DNA of 13,685 nucleotides from JBOHUX01 sp050734915 (GTDB lineage Bacteria > Chloroflexota > Dormibacteria > Dormibacterales > Dormibacteraceae). The stretch covers positions 1-13,685 of the forward strand of contig JBOHUX010000051.1 of NCBI GenBank assembly GCA_050734915.1. Direction: 5' to 3'. This document shows positions 1-8,170 of this stretch, in pieces (the stretch's first letter is position 1; the number at the start of each line of letters is the position of its first letter). Under the pieces are notes generated by a model. That model had not been told where the DNA came from. It saw only the letters and a list, made by a program, of their open reading frames with translations, and made no database searches. Position numbers and translations under genes: made by a program.

Positions 1-862
1 CCTCGACGTCGAGGTCGAGGGCCAGGCGGTCGAGTCCGAGGCCCGGCGTGCCACCGAGCTCGAGGTGGGAGAGGGGACGATCATCCCCGAGCTGTTCGGG
101 GTGCTGCCCGGCAAGAACGTGGGCGAGGTCGCCGAGGCTGACGTCACACTGCCCGCGGAGCACCCCGACCCGAGCCTGGCCGGCCATGCCGCCCACCTCC
201 GGATGACCGTGCGCGGCGTCAAGGAGAAATTGGTCCCCGACCTCGACGACGACCTCGCCGGCCGCCTCTCCGGGGGGCGCCAGGGGACCGCGGCCGAGTT
301 CCGGGAGGCGGTCCGAGGCGAGCTCGAGGTGGCGGCCGAGCGGGTGGACGAGCTCGCCTACGAGCAGCAGGTCTTGAAGCGACTGGTCGAGGCCTCAGCC
401 GTCGAGATCCCCCAGTCGCTGGTCGACCGCGAGGTCGCGCGACACGTGGAGGACCTGCAGACCCGCCTCTCCCGGCAGGGTCTGCGGCTCGACCGCTACC
501 TCGACTACCTCGGCACGACCGGCGAGGAGTGGCTGGCGCAGGCGGGACCGGATGCGGAGGGCCGCCTCAAGGTGGACATGGTCCTGGAGGAGGTCTCCCG
601 GCGGGAATCCGTCGAGCCGGCCGAGGAGGAATTGGTCGCGTACACGCGCGAGGAGACGGCCCGCGACCCCGAGCCCGAGGGCAAGGTGGACGAGATTCTG
701 GCGTCGCCGGCGGCTCGCGATTACTTTACGCACCGCCTGCGTCGGCTCCAGACCCTCCGGCGATTGGTGGAGCTGGCGGCTGGGAATGCTCACCCGAAGG
801 AGGCTCCCGCCGGGCCCGCGCCGGTGGCGCCGGCCACCTCCTCATCCGCCCACAGGACGTGA
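1..862 (+). CDS. tig: Trigger factor, 3' part (5' end outside window)
   Basis: Ribosome-associated chaperone and peptidyl-prolyl isomerase that binds nascent chains at the exit tunnel. The reading frame is open from base 2 at the window edge, so the ribosome-binding N-terminal domain is missing; about 286 codons are visible. The first ~75 residues are the end of the FKBP-like PPIase domain: GTIIPELFGVLPGKNVGE matches the family's 'RFIPGFE..L.GMK.GE' strand, followed by VTLP, then VRGVKEKLVPDLDDDLA, the usual hinge into the C-terminal domain. The rest is the helical C-terminal chaperone domain, with a conserved-type segment (VLKRLVEASAVEIPQSLVDRE) early in it. The protein ends in an Ala/Pro-rich tail. 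It lies 52 nt upstream of clpP, the usual tig-clpP-clpX arrangement. The PPIase face looks divergent from the E. coli consensus. The GTG at 65 is internal and not a start. Identification is secure from motif order and context. Confidence 0.93.
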   Translation, partial: LDVEVEGQAVESEARRATELEVGEGTIIPELFGVLPGKNVGEVAEADVTLPAEHPDPSLAGHAAHLRMTVRGVKEKLVPDLDDDLAGRLSGGRQGTAAEFREAVRGELEVAAERVDELAYEQQVLKRLVEASAVEIPQSLVDREVARHVEDLQTRLSRQGLRLDRYLDYLGTTGEEWLAQAGPDAEGRLKVDMVLEEVSRRESVEPAEEELVAYTREETARDPEPEGKVDEILASPAARDYFTHRLRRLQTLRRLVELAAGNAHPKEAPAGPAPVAPATSSSAHRT

Positions 863-893
863 ACCGCAGCCAGTGAATTCAAGAGGCCACGCC

Positions 894-899
894 TAGAAT
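894..899 (+). promoter_or_regulatory. Candidate -10 box upstream of clpP
   Basis: The hexamer TAGAAT stands out in a GC-rich intergenic stretch, 15 nt before the clpP ATG. A transcript starting 7-9 nt downstream would have a leader of only about 6-8 nt. No convincing -35 hexamer is visible at 16-18 nt spacing. It may give clpP-clpX their own promoter besides read-through from tig. This is inferred from sequence only. Confidence 0.35.
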
Positions 900-914
900 G
901 GCCGGGAGCAGAGG

Positions 915-1565
915 ATGAAGCAGTTCGAGCGACAGCCGATCAGCTATCTGGTGCCGATGGTGGTCGAGACCAGCAACCGCGGCGAGCGGGCTTTCGACAT
1001 CTATTCGAGGCTCCTCAAGGACCGGATCATATTCATCGGGACGCCGATCGACGACCAGGTCGCCAACCTGGTGATCGCCCAGTTGCTGTTCCTTCAGAGC
1101 GAGGACCCCGAGAAGGACATCGCCATCTACGTCAACAGCCCGGGCGGCCATGTCAACGCGGGACTCGCCATCTACGACACCATGCAGTTCGTCAAGCCCG
1201 ACGTCTCCACGATCTGCACGGGCATGGCCTACTCGATGGGCGCGGTCCTGCTCGCCGGGGGTACCAAGGGCAAGCGCTACGCGCTGCCTCACTCGAACAT
1301 CCTCATTCACCAGCCGATGGGCGGCATGCAGGGCCAGGCCACGGACATCCAGATCCACGCCAAGGAGATGCTGCGCACCCGCGAGCTGCTCAACGAGATC
1401 CTCGCCAAGCACACCGGGCAGCCGATCGACCGCGTGCAGCAGGACACCGAGCGGGACTTCTTCATGACGCCCGAGCAGGCCAGGGCCTACGGGATCATCG
1501 ACGACATCATTCAGGCTCCTCCCAAGGTGAGCCCGGTTGGGAGCGTGGCCGAGAAGGCCAGTTAG
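915..1565 (+). CDS. clpP: ATP-dependent Clp protease proteolytic subunit ClpP
   Basis: Serine peptidase (family S14) forming the double-heptamer chamber that degrades proteins unfolded and fed in by ClpX. The 216-residue length is normal. The catalytic triad is complete: Ser107 in GMAYSMGA, His132 in HQPMGG, and Asp181 in DTERDFFM. The 25- and 49-residue spacings match the family. The N-terminal YLVPMVVETS and ERAFDIYSRLL segments are the usual axial-loop and handle-proximal sequences. The mature protein probably begins near residue 10-20 after self-processing. The ATG at 915 follows a purine-rich GGGAGCAGAGG. The gene lies between tig and the ClpX-type genes, so it is the partner of the ClpX encoded downstream. 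Only one ClpP is present here, unlike the clpP1-clpP2 pair of Actinobacteria; a second copy elsewhere cannot be excluded. Confidence 0.98.
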   Translation: MKQFERQPISYLVPMVVETSNRGERAFDIYSRLLKDRIIFIGTPIDDQVANLVIAQLLFLQSEDPEKDIAIYVNSPGGHVNAGLAIYDTMQFVKPDVSTICTGMAYSMGAVLLAGGTKGKRYALPHSNILIHQPMGGMQGQATDIQIHAKEMLRTRELLNEILAKHTGQPIDRVQQDTERDFFMTPEQARAYGIIDDIIQAPPKVSPVGSVAEKAS

Positions 1566-1570
1566 CGGCC

Positions 1571-1765
1571 ATGATCTTCCGGCGCAAGGAGAGGTCGCCG
1601 AACGTCACCCGGCACAAGCCGGTCTGCTCGTTCTGCGGCAAGGCTCAGGGAGATCTCGGCGTACGCTTGGTGGCCGGCCCCGGCGTCTACATCTGCAGCG
1701 AGTGCATCAGGGTTGCGAACGAGATCCTGAGAGGGGATAATCGGCCGGCTCCGGCTTCGTCGTGA
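1571..1765 (+). CDS. Small stand-alone ClpX-type C4 zinc-finger protein (copy 1)
   Basis: A 64-residue protein that is almost entirely one ClpX N-terminal zinc-binding domain (zf-C4_ClpX type). Cys19/Cys22 (VCSFCGKAQ) and Cys42/Cys45 (YICSECI) form the C-x2-C ... C-x2-C site, with the family's LVAGPGVYIC strand between. It lacks any AAA+ module. A basic N-terminus (MIFRRKER) and a short Pro/Ala tail flank the domain. It starts 5 nt after the clpP stop, so it is probably co-transcribed and translationally coupled to clpP. In ClpX this domain dimerises and docks substrates and adaptors. A free copy might pair with the ClpX domain, act as an adaptor, or compete for adaptors; this is inference. 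No strong Shine-Dalgarno sequence is visible beyond the purine run GAGAAGG about 14 nt upstream. It is more diverged from ClpX than the next ORF, so it is the older paralogue. Confidence 0.85.
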   Translation: MIFRRKERSPNVTRHKPVCSFCGKAQGDLGVRLVAGPGVYICSECIRVANEILRGDNRPAPASS

Positions 1766-1966
1766 GGGCTCAGCACAACTTGGACATGGTATGAACGACA
1801 GGGACGACAGGCGCCGCTCCACCCGCTGCTCCTTCTGCGGCAAGGGACAGGACCAGGTCCGCAAGCTGGTGGCGGGTCCGGGCGTCTACATCTGCGATCA
1901 GTGCATCAGCCTCTGCCAGGAGGTCCTGGAGGAGGACAACCGCTCGGCCGGCTGCAAGAAGGCCAA
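1711..1966 (+). repeat. Tandem direct repeat, copy A (269-bp period)
   Basis: This block is homologous to 1981-2235. The first ~50 bases (tail of the first zinc-finger ORF) match the downstream copy at about 39 of 50 positions. From the ATG at 1791, 155 of 170 bases match the first 170 bases of clpX. The unit therefore spans the end of one small ORF, the intergenic gap and the start of the next gene. Counts were made by eye. Confidence 0.88.
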
Positions 1967-2059
1967 CGGGTACACACATGAGCTGCGAACGCGATTCTGG
2001 GGGGGGATGATCGGCCCGCTCCGGACTCGCCGCCGGGACCGGGCGCCCAGGACCAAGGC

Positions 2060-2063
<4 letters not shown>
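1791..2063 (+). CDS. Second stand-alone ClpX zinc-domain protein, duplicated from the clpX 5' end
   Basis: A 90-residue ORF. Residues 1-58 differ from the first 58 residues of the adjacent ClpX at only five positions (Asn2/Ser, Ser10/Tyr, Ser40/Asp, Cys55/Ser, Asn59/Lys at the edge). All four zinc cysteines are kept (13, 16, 35, 38). Over the first 170 bases there are 15 differences from clpX, about ten of them synonymous, which points to selection on the peptide or to gene conversion rather than decay. The tail from about residue 60 (GYTHELRTRFWGGM...) is not ClpX. It is the duplicated 3' end of the preceding zinc-finger ORF read in another frame, so it is new, Arg-rich sequence. The stop overlaps the clpX start as ATGA (2060-2063), predicting translational coupling. 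Function is unknown; a ClpX-ZBD partner or adaptor-binding decoy is the simplest idea. A decaying duplication remnant is the alternative. Confidence 0.75.
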
Positions 2064-3337
<1,274 letters not shown>

Positions 3338-3343
3338 CCTGCG

Positions 3344-3364
3344 GGGGAGCTCACCGAGTTCCCC
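3344..3364 (+). terminator. Hairpin just after clpX, possible terminator
   Basis: GGGGAGCTC and GAGTTCCCC form a 9-bp stem (one G-U pair) around a 3-nt loop, 6 nt after the clpX stop codon. No U-tract follows, so it is not a classical intrinsic terminator. It may instead be an mRNA 3'-end stabiliser or a U-less terminator of the kind proposed for GC-rich genomes. The rest of 3338-3470 shows nothing I can name. Confidence 0.4.
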
Positions 3365-3470
3365 GGCGCGCGACCGGGCGGAGGCCTCGACTGGGCGGCG
3401 TCGAAGCCAGGCTCCCAGCTTTCCGGGTGACCGGGTGCATCCGCTGCGACGCCGGTAGCCCGGACGAGCG

Positions 3471-4322
3471 ATGAGGGACTTGAGCGGCGGGACCGCGCTC
3501 CTCACCGGAGCGTCCGGGGGCATCGGTCCGTTCATCGCCCGCCGCCTCGCGGCCGAGGGCGTCAAGCTCATCCTCGTCGGTCGCCGCCCGGAGCCGCTCC
3601 AGAAGGTGGCCGAGGAGGCGGGGGGCGCCCGGGTCACGGTGGCCGACCTGGCCCGGCGCCGGGAGGCGGCTCGGGTCGCCGAGGAGGCCGGCGCGGTCGA
3701 CATCGTGGTCGCCAACGCGGGCCTGCAGGCGGCCGGCCGGCTGCTCGGCATGTCGCTCGGTGAGATCGACGCGGCCCTCGAGGTCAACCTCCGGTCCGCG
3801 ATCGTCCTGACCCGGCTGCTGCTGCCGGGCATGGTCGGGCGCAGGCGCGGGCACGTGGTGCTGATCGGCTCTCTGGCGGGCAAGATACCGGGCCCAGGCG
3901 CCTCTCTCTACAACGCCACCAAGTTCGCCCTGCGGGGCTTCGGGCTGGCCGTCCGCCAGGAGCTTCGAGGCTCGGGCGTCGGCGTCTCGGTCATCAACCC
4001 GACCTTCGTCAGGGAGGCCGGGATGTGGGCGCGGGGTGGCCGGAGGGCGAACCCCATCGCCCGCGAGGTGGCGCCGACAGACGTTGCGGACGCCGTCGTG
4101 CGCGGCATCCGCGAGGACCGCTCGGAGATCGACGTGGCCCCGCTCCAGGCCCGCCTCGGGGTGCGCCTGGCGGCGGCATTTCCAGAGCTTGCGATGGGAG
4201 CCGGCGCGCGCGCCGGCGCCGGGGACATCGACCAGGAGGGAGCGGGCAGGCGCTCGCAGGGGGCGGCCCCGGTCAGGCGGCCAGTGCCTCCAGCGCCCGA
4301 TCCACGTCGGCGTCGTCGTTGA
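3471..4322 (+). CDS. Short-chain dehydrogenase/reductase (classical SDR)
   Basis: NAD(P)-dependent oxidoreductase with a Rossmann fold; the substrate is not predictable. The cofactor motif TGASGGIG is at residues 12-19. VGRR after the second strand (residues 36-39) suggests an NADP preference, since basic residues there bind the 2'-phosphate. The structural motif NAG is at 82-84. The catalytic tetrad is complete: Asn106 (EVNL), Ser134 (IGSLAG), Tyr147 and Lys151 (YNATK). INPTFV after the last core strand is the usual P-x substrate-loop region. The ~240-residue core is standard. The last ~40 residues are Gly/Ala then Pro/Arg-rich, and 50 nt of this tail overlap the 3' end of the convergent aminotransferase gene, so the extension is probably not functional. 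The start lacks a clear Shine-Dalgarno sequence, but TGASGGIG so close to the N-terminus makes ATG 3471 the natural choice. It is separated from clpX by 133 nt. Confidence 0.88.
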   Translation: MRDLSGGTALLTGASGGIGPFIARRLAAEGVKLILVGRRPEPLQKVAEEAGGARVTVADLARRREAARVAEEAGAVDIVVANAGLQAAGRLLGMSLGEIDAALEVNLRSAIVLTRLLLPGMVGRRRGHVVLIGSLAGKIPGPGASLYNATKFALRGFGLAVRQELRGSGVGVSVINPTFVREAGMWARGGRRANPIAREVAPTDVADAVVRGIREDRSEIDVAPLQARLGVRLAAAFPELAMGAGARAGAGDIDQEGAGRRSQGAAPVRRPVPPAPDPRRRRR

Positions 4323-5379
4323 AGGCGTGGAAGCTGAACCGGGCCCCGCCCGCCCGCTGCGCCGCGATCACCCCCGCCGCTCGGAGACGGCCCACCGTGC
4401 CGGCGGCGTCGGCCAGATCGACGGCGACGATCGGCGAGCGTTCCGCGGCCGCCCACCGGTCCTGCGAGAGGCCGATCGCGTCGAGGCCGGCGCGGAACCG
4501 GGCGGCGAGAGCCATGTCGTGGCGTTCGATCTCCGCCGCGCCGAGGGCGGTGACGAGGCGGAGCGCCTCCCGGTCCCCGGCCATGGAGATCCAGGAGAGC
4601 GAGGAATCGAATCGGGAGGCGGTCGGCGACAGGTCCACCTCGGCGCCGTAGTAGCTCCGGGAGGGGTCGCGGGCCGACTTCCACGCCGGCGCGGCCGGCC
4701 GGAGACGGTCCTGCGCCCGTTCGGAGAGGTAGAGGTAGCCGGCGCCCCGCGGTCCCATCAGCCACTTGTAGGAGCCCGTCGCCAGGATGTCGAAGCCGTC
4801 CCGGGCGGGGTCGAGGTCGATCGCTCCCGCCGCCTGGCAGGCGTCCACGAAGAGGAGGCCGCCCGCCCGGTGGGTGAGCTCGGCCAGGCCGGCCAAAGGG
4901 GTGCGGAACCCGTTGCTGCTCTGCACGGCGCTGACGGCGACGAGGTCGGCGCCGCCGGCGATCGCGTCCGCGAATCGCTGCCGCGGCAGGCGCCCCGCGT
5001 CCGCCGCCACCAGCGTCACCTTGACCCCGCGCTCGCGCTGCTGGAGCCAGGGCCAGAGGTTGCTCGTGAACTCCATTTCCGGGACCACGACCCGCGCCCC
5101 CGCCGGCAGCTGGCTCGCCACCATCCCCGCGCTGCCGCTGACGAACGGCTGCACGGCGATGCGCTCCGCCCGGGTGTGGATGAGACCGGCGAACAGGCGC
5201 CGGCATTCCTCGGCGGTCCGCTCCCAATCCTCGAACTCGCCCGACCCGGCCGACCAGGCCCTGGTGAAGCGGTCGAGCGCTTCGACGACCGGCCGCGGGG
5301 CGGGACCGTAGGTGGCGGTGTTGAGATAGGCGCACACACTGGTGGCGGGCACCAGCGGGCGAAGATCGGCGGGGGTCAC
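4273..5379 (-). CDS. Class V aminotransferase (cysteine desulfurase / isopenicillin-N epimerase-like)
   Basis: PLP enzyme of fold type I, 368 residues. LNTATYGPAP (19-28) is the N-terminal family signature. FVDACQAAGAIDLD carries Asp179, which would hold the PLP pyridine nitrogen, and Gln182. TGSYKWLMGPRGAGYLYL carries Lys205, the predicted Schiff-base lysine. The C-terminal small domain ends with RFSFHAFNDDADVDRALEAL, the usual end of class V enzymes. The active-site cysteine loop of true NifS/IscS desulfurases is not obvious, so an EgtE-, kynureninase- or epimerase-like reaction is as likely; substrate undetermined. The start is GTG at 5379. The purines GGAG abut it directly, and TACGAT lies 7 nt upstream, which would suit a leaderless start. 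The gene converges on and overlaps the SDR by 50 nt and diverges from valS. Confidence 0.87.
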   Translation of the reverse strand: MTPADLRPLVPATSVCAYLNTATYGPAPRPVVEALDRFTRAWSAGSGEFEDWERTAEECRRLFAGLIHTRAERIAVQPFVSGSAGMVASQLPAGARVVVPEMEFTSNLWPWLQQRERGVKVTLVAADAGRLPRQRFADAIAGGADLVAVSAVQSSNGFRTPLAGLAELTHRAGGLLFVDACQAAGAIDLDPARDGFDILATGSYKWLMGPRGAGYLYLSERAQDRLRPAAPAWKSARDPSRSYYGAEVDLSPTASRFDSSLSWISMAGDREALRLVTALGAAEIERHDMALAARFRAGLDAIGLSQDRWAAAERSPIVAVDLADAAGTVGRLRAAGVIAAQRAGGARFSFHAFNDDADVDRALEALAA

Positions 5380-5386
5380 CTCCGGA

Positions 5387-5392
5387 ATCGTA
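5387..5392 (-). promoter_or_regulatory. Candidate -10 box for the aminotransferase
   Basis: On the minus strand TACGAT is followed by 7 nt (TCCGGAG) and then the GTG start. Transcription initiating 6-8 nt after the hexamer would begin at or next to the start codon, giving a leaderless mRNA. No good -35 is visible. The same geometry recurs at two other genes in the window. Confidence 0.4.
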
Positions 5393-5461
5393 CTGTCCGG
5401 TGCGGCCGGCGCACGTGGGGTCCGGTGGCGCGGCCGAGACGGCCGACCCTCTCGAGGCTCC

Positions 5462-5467
5462 TACAAT
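5462..5467 (+). promoter_or_regulatory. Candidate -10 box upstream of valS
   Basis: TACAAT lies in a GC-rich divergent spacer, 104 nt before the valS ATG and 10 nt before a short upstream ORF. It predicts a valS leader of roughly 95 nt. No clear -35 is visible. The leader shows no T-box consensus. Confidence 0.4.
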
Positions 5468-5477
5468 GGCTGTCACC

Positions 5478-5525
5478 ATGCCCCTGCGTGCCGCCGGCAC
5501 CGACGCGGTAGGGTTGCTCATCTAG
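5478..5525 (+). CDS. Possible 15-codon upstream ORF / leader peptide of valS
   Basis: ATG 5478 to TAG 5523-5525 would encode MPLRAAGTDAVGLLI. It begins 10 nt after the candidate TACAAT box, so it would be the first ORF on a near-leaderless valS transcript, ending 45 nt before valS. Its last residues are Val-Gly-Leu-Leu-Ile, all but the Gly branched-chain. A single Val is weak evidence for valine-responsive attenuation, and no convincing terminator/antiterminator pair was found. It could be chance. Confidence 0.25.
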   Translation: MPLRAAGTDAVGLLI

Positions 5526-5570
5526 ACCGTCGCCGGCGAGACGCCCATCCCGAGGACTCCCCACGCCTTC

Positions 5571-8138
5571 ATGAGCCGATCCACGTCGCCGATGCCGAGC
5601 GCGTACGATCCGCGGACCATCGAAGCCGGCTGGTACGCGCGCTGGCAGGACGCCGGCCTCTTCACGGCCGATCCCGCCAGCCCCAAGCCGCACTACTCGA
5701 TCGCCGTGCCTCCACCCAACGTGACCGGCGAGCTGCACATGGGGCACGCCACCAACGGCGCCGTGCAGGATCTCTGGGCGCGCTACCGCAGGATGACCGG
5801 CTACGAGGTGCTCTGGCTGCCCGGCTACGACCACGCCGCCATCGCCACCCAGAACGTCCTCGAGAAGCAGCTGGCGACCGAGGGCACCAGCAAGGAGGAG
5901 ATCGGGCGGGAGTCGTTCGACCGACTGACCCGTGCCTGGTACGAGGAGGTGGGGGGGACCATCGTCGCCCAGTATCGCGACCTGGGCGCCTCGCTGGACT
6001 GGACGAGGCTCCGGTTCACGATGGACGGCGCCTACGTACGCGCCGTGCAGGTCGCCTTCATCCATTTCTGGGAGAAGGGCTGGCTCTACCGGGGGCCCCG
6101 GATCGTCAACTGGTGCCCGCGGTGCATGTCCGCCATCTCCGACCTCGAGGTCAAGTGGCAGGAGCACGAGGACCACCTCTACTTCGTGCGCTATGACATC
6201 GAGGGCGGCGGCGAGATCACCATCGCCACCGTGCGCCCGGAGACGATGCTGGCCGACGTCGCGGTCGCCGTCCACCCCGACGACGTCCGCTACCGGGACC
6301 TGGTCGGCCGGCGGGCGATCCTGCCACTGGTGGGCCGGTCGCTGCCGATCATCGCCGACCAGGCGGTGGAGCGCGCCTTCGGGACCGGCGCCCTCAAGGT
6401 CACCCCCGGCCACGACGGGCTCGACTACGAGGTCGGCCAGCGCCACGGCCTGGCGACGATCAGCGCCATCGCCCTCGACGGGACCATGGACGTCCCCGAG
6501 CTGCCCGCCTACCACGGGCACCCGGCCGCCGTGGCAAGGGAGCTGGTCGTCGACGATCTCCGGGCGGCCGGCTTCCTGGTCCGGACCGAGCCCTACCGTC
6601 ACGAGGTGGGCCACTGCGACCGCTGCGGTTCGGTCATCGAGCCCCTCATCTCGGAGCAGTGGTGGCTGAGGATGGAGCATCTGGCGGCGCGCGCGATCAA
6701 GGCCAGCCGGCGGGGCGAGGTCCGCTGGCACCCGGAGCGCTACGAGCGGACCTATCTGGACTGGATGCGGGGCCTCAAGGACTGGTGCGTCAGCCGCCAG
6801 CTCTGGCTCGGCCACCGGATCCCGGTCTTCACCTGCCCGAACGGGCACACATTCGCCGCGCTCGACCCCGCCCGCTGCCGCGAATGCGGCGTCGCGCCCC
6901 TCCGGCAGGACCCGGATGTGCTCGACACGTGGTTCAGCTCCGCACTCTGGCCCTTTGCCACCCTCGGCTGGCCGGACGAGAGCGACGCCCTGCGGGCCTT
7001 CTACCCGACCGACCTCAACTGCACCGCCAAGGACATCATCAACCTCTGGGTGAGCCGGATGATCATGACCGGGCTCGAGTTCATGGATCGAGCCCCCTTC
7101 GCCGACGTGGCCATCCACTGCACGATCCAGGCGCCGGACGGACGGCGGATGAGCAAGTCGCTGGGCACCGGCATGGACCCCCGCAAGGTGATCGAGCGCT
7201 ACGGAGCGGACGCGCTCCGGGCCTGGTGCGCCCAGGTCGCCATGTCGAGCCAGGACGTCCGCTTCGACGAGACTCGGATCGAGGGCTTCCGACGCTTCGC
7301 CAACAAGCTCTGGAATGCCACCCGGCTGGTGATCGCCAACCTGGGCCCGGCGCCGGTCGCCCGCCCCTCCGCCGACGCCGGCCTCGGCCTCGCCGACCGC
7401 TGGATCCTGTCCCGGCTCGATGCCACCGTCACGGCGGTCACCGGCGGCATCGAAGGCTTCGCCTTCCATAATTCGATCGATGCCATCTACGAGTTCACCT
7501 GGCACGAGCTCTGCGACCGCTACCTAGAGGCGGCCAAGGCGCGGCTGCGCGACGGGGATCCCGCCGCCCGCGCCGTCGCTCTCAAGTGCCTGGACGTCGT
7601 GCTCCGGTTGCTGCATCCGTTCATGCCCTTCCTCAGCGAGGAGCTGTGGCACCGGCTGCCCGGCACCCGCGATCACCTGCTGCGCGCGTCCTGGCCGGAG
7701 GCCGACGAGCGGTTCCGGGATCCCGAGGCGGAGGGGGCGATGGCCCGGCTGCTGGAGGTCGTCGACGAGATCCGGAGCGCTCGCAAGGCCGTCGCCGCGC
7801 CGGATCGCGGCGGCCGGCTGCTGATCGACGAAGGCGCCCTCGACGGCGAGAGACGCGACCTTCTGGCCGTGATGGCGGTGATGGAACTGGTGACGGAGCT
7901 GGGGAGCGCGGGGGTTCCCCTCACCCAGCTGGCGGCCCGGGCGGAGTTCCCGGCCGTGCGCGCGGACTCCTCCCGGCGCCAGGCCGAACAGGCGAGGCTC
8001 ACCTCGGAGCTGGCGAAGGCGGAGGCAAGACTGGCCGACGGGGACTTCCGGGCCAAGGCGCCGGCGGAGGTGGTCGCCCGGCGGCAGAAGAGGGCAGCGG
8101 AGCTCCGGGCCGCTCTCGAGCGTCTGACGCCCGGCTGA
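5571..8138 (+). CDS. valS: Valine--tRNA ligase
   Basis: Class Ia synthetase charging tRNA-Val, with an editing site that clears Thr-tRNA-Val. It has 855 residues, slightly short for the family. PPPNVTGELHMGH (47-59) holds the HIGH motif as HMGH (56-59). Zinc-type pairs are Cys182/Cys185 (NWCPRC) and Cys349/Cys352 (HCDRCG), plus Cys422/His426/Cys436/Cys439. The CP1 editing domain includes TIATVRPETML. DTWFSSALWPF begins near residue 452. The KMSKS loop reads RMSKS (526-530), with Arg for the first Lys. The anticodon-binding helical domain includes LLHPFMPFLSEELWHRLPG. The C-terminal coiled-coil arm ends DFRAKAPAEVVARRQKRAAELRAALERL. The start could be ATG 5571 or 5592; GAGGA lies 14 nt before the first, rather far. 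The gene is preceded by a ~95-nt leader and followed after 32 nt by the membrane cassette. Confidence 0.97.
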   Translation: MSRSTSPMPSAYDPRTIEAGWYARWQDAGLFTADPASPKPHYSIAVPPPNVTGELHMGHATNGAVQDLWARYRRMTGYEVLWLPGYDHAAIATQNVLEKQLATEGTSKEEIGRESFDRLTRAWYEEVGGTIVAQYRDLGASLDWTRLRFTMDGAYVRAVQVAFIHFWEKGWLYRGPRIVNWCPRCMSAISDLEVKWQEHEDHLYFVRYDIEGGGEITIATVRPETMLADVAVAVHPDDVRYRDLVGRRAILPLVGRSLPIIADQAVERAFGTGALKVTPGHDGLDYEVGQRHGLATISAIALDGTMDVPELPAYHGHPAAVARELVVDDLRAAGFLVRTEPYRHEVGHCDRCGSVIEPLISEQWWLRMEHLAARAIKASRRGEVRWHPERYERTYLDWMRGLKDWCVSRQLWLGHRIPVFTCPNGHTFAALDPARCRECGVAPLRQDPDVLDTWFSSALWPFATLGWPDESDALRAFYPTDLNCTAKDIINLWVSRMIMTGLEFMDRAPFADVAIHCTIQAPDGRRMSKSLGTGMDPRKVIERYGADALRAWCAQVAMSSQDVRFDETRIEGFRRFANKLWNATRLVIANLGPAPVARPSADAGLGLADRWILSRLDATVTAVTGGIEGFAFHNSIDAIYEFTWHELCDRYLEAAKARLRDGDPAARAVALKCLDVVLRLLHPFMPFLSEELWHRLPGTRDHLLRASWPEADERFRDPEAEGAMARLLEVVDEIRSARKAVAAPDRGGRLLIDEGALDGERRDLLAVMAVMELVTELGSAGVPLTQLAARAEFPAVRADSSRRQAEQARLTSELAKAEARLADGDFRAKAPAEVVARRQKRAAELRAALERLTPG

Positions 8139-8156
8139 CCTCGGCGCCAGGCGCTC

Positions 8157-8162
8157 TAAGCT
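8157..8162 (+). promoter_or_regulatory. Candidate -10 box for the membrane cassette
   Basis: TAAGCT sits 8 nt before the ATG at 8171, the same TAnnnT spacing seen before the aminotransferase and rplU, consistent with a leaderless start. Directly upstream (8144-8154) is a small palindrome, GCGCC-A-GGCGC, that could be an operator half-site pair or chance. The cassette could also be read through from valS, 32 nt upstream. Confidence 0.35.
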
Positions 8163-8170
8163 GACCTAAG

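Noticed and set aside
3908..5521. 537-codon minus-strand ORF overlapping the aminotransferase
   Set aside because: It reads the aminotransferase in a different frame and is Arg/Gly/Pro-rich; the 4273-5379 frame has the PLP motifs.
5468..5570. T-box riboswitch before valS
   Set aside because: The leader is too short, and no AGGGUGGNACCGCG-type antiterminator sequence is present.
5376..7505. Long minus-strand ORF (709 codons) opposite valS
   Set aside because: It is antisense to a secure valS, with a repetitive G/A/R/D-rich composition and no domain. Such ORFs arise because stop codons are rare at this GC content.
8144..8154. Terminator hairpin after valS
   Set aside because: GCGCC-A-GGCGC has a one-base loop and no U-tract, so it cannot form a useful terminator; it is noted only as a possible palindromic site.
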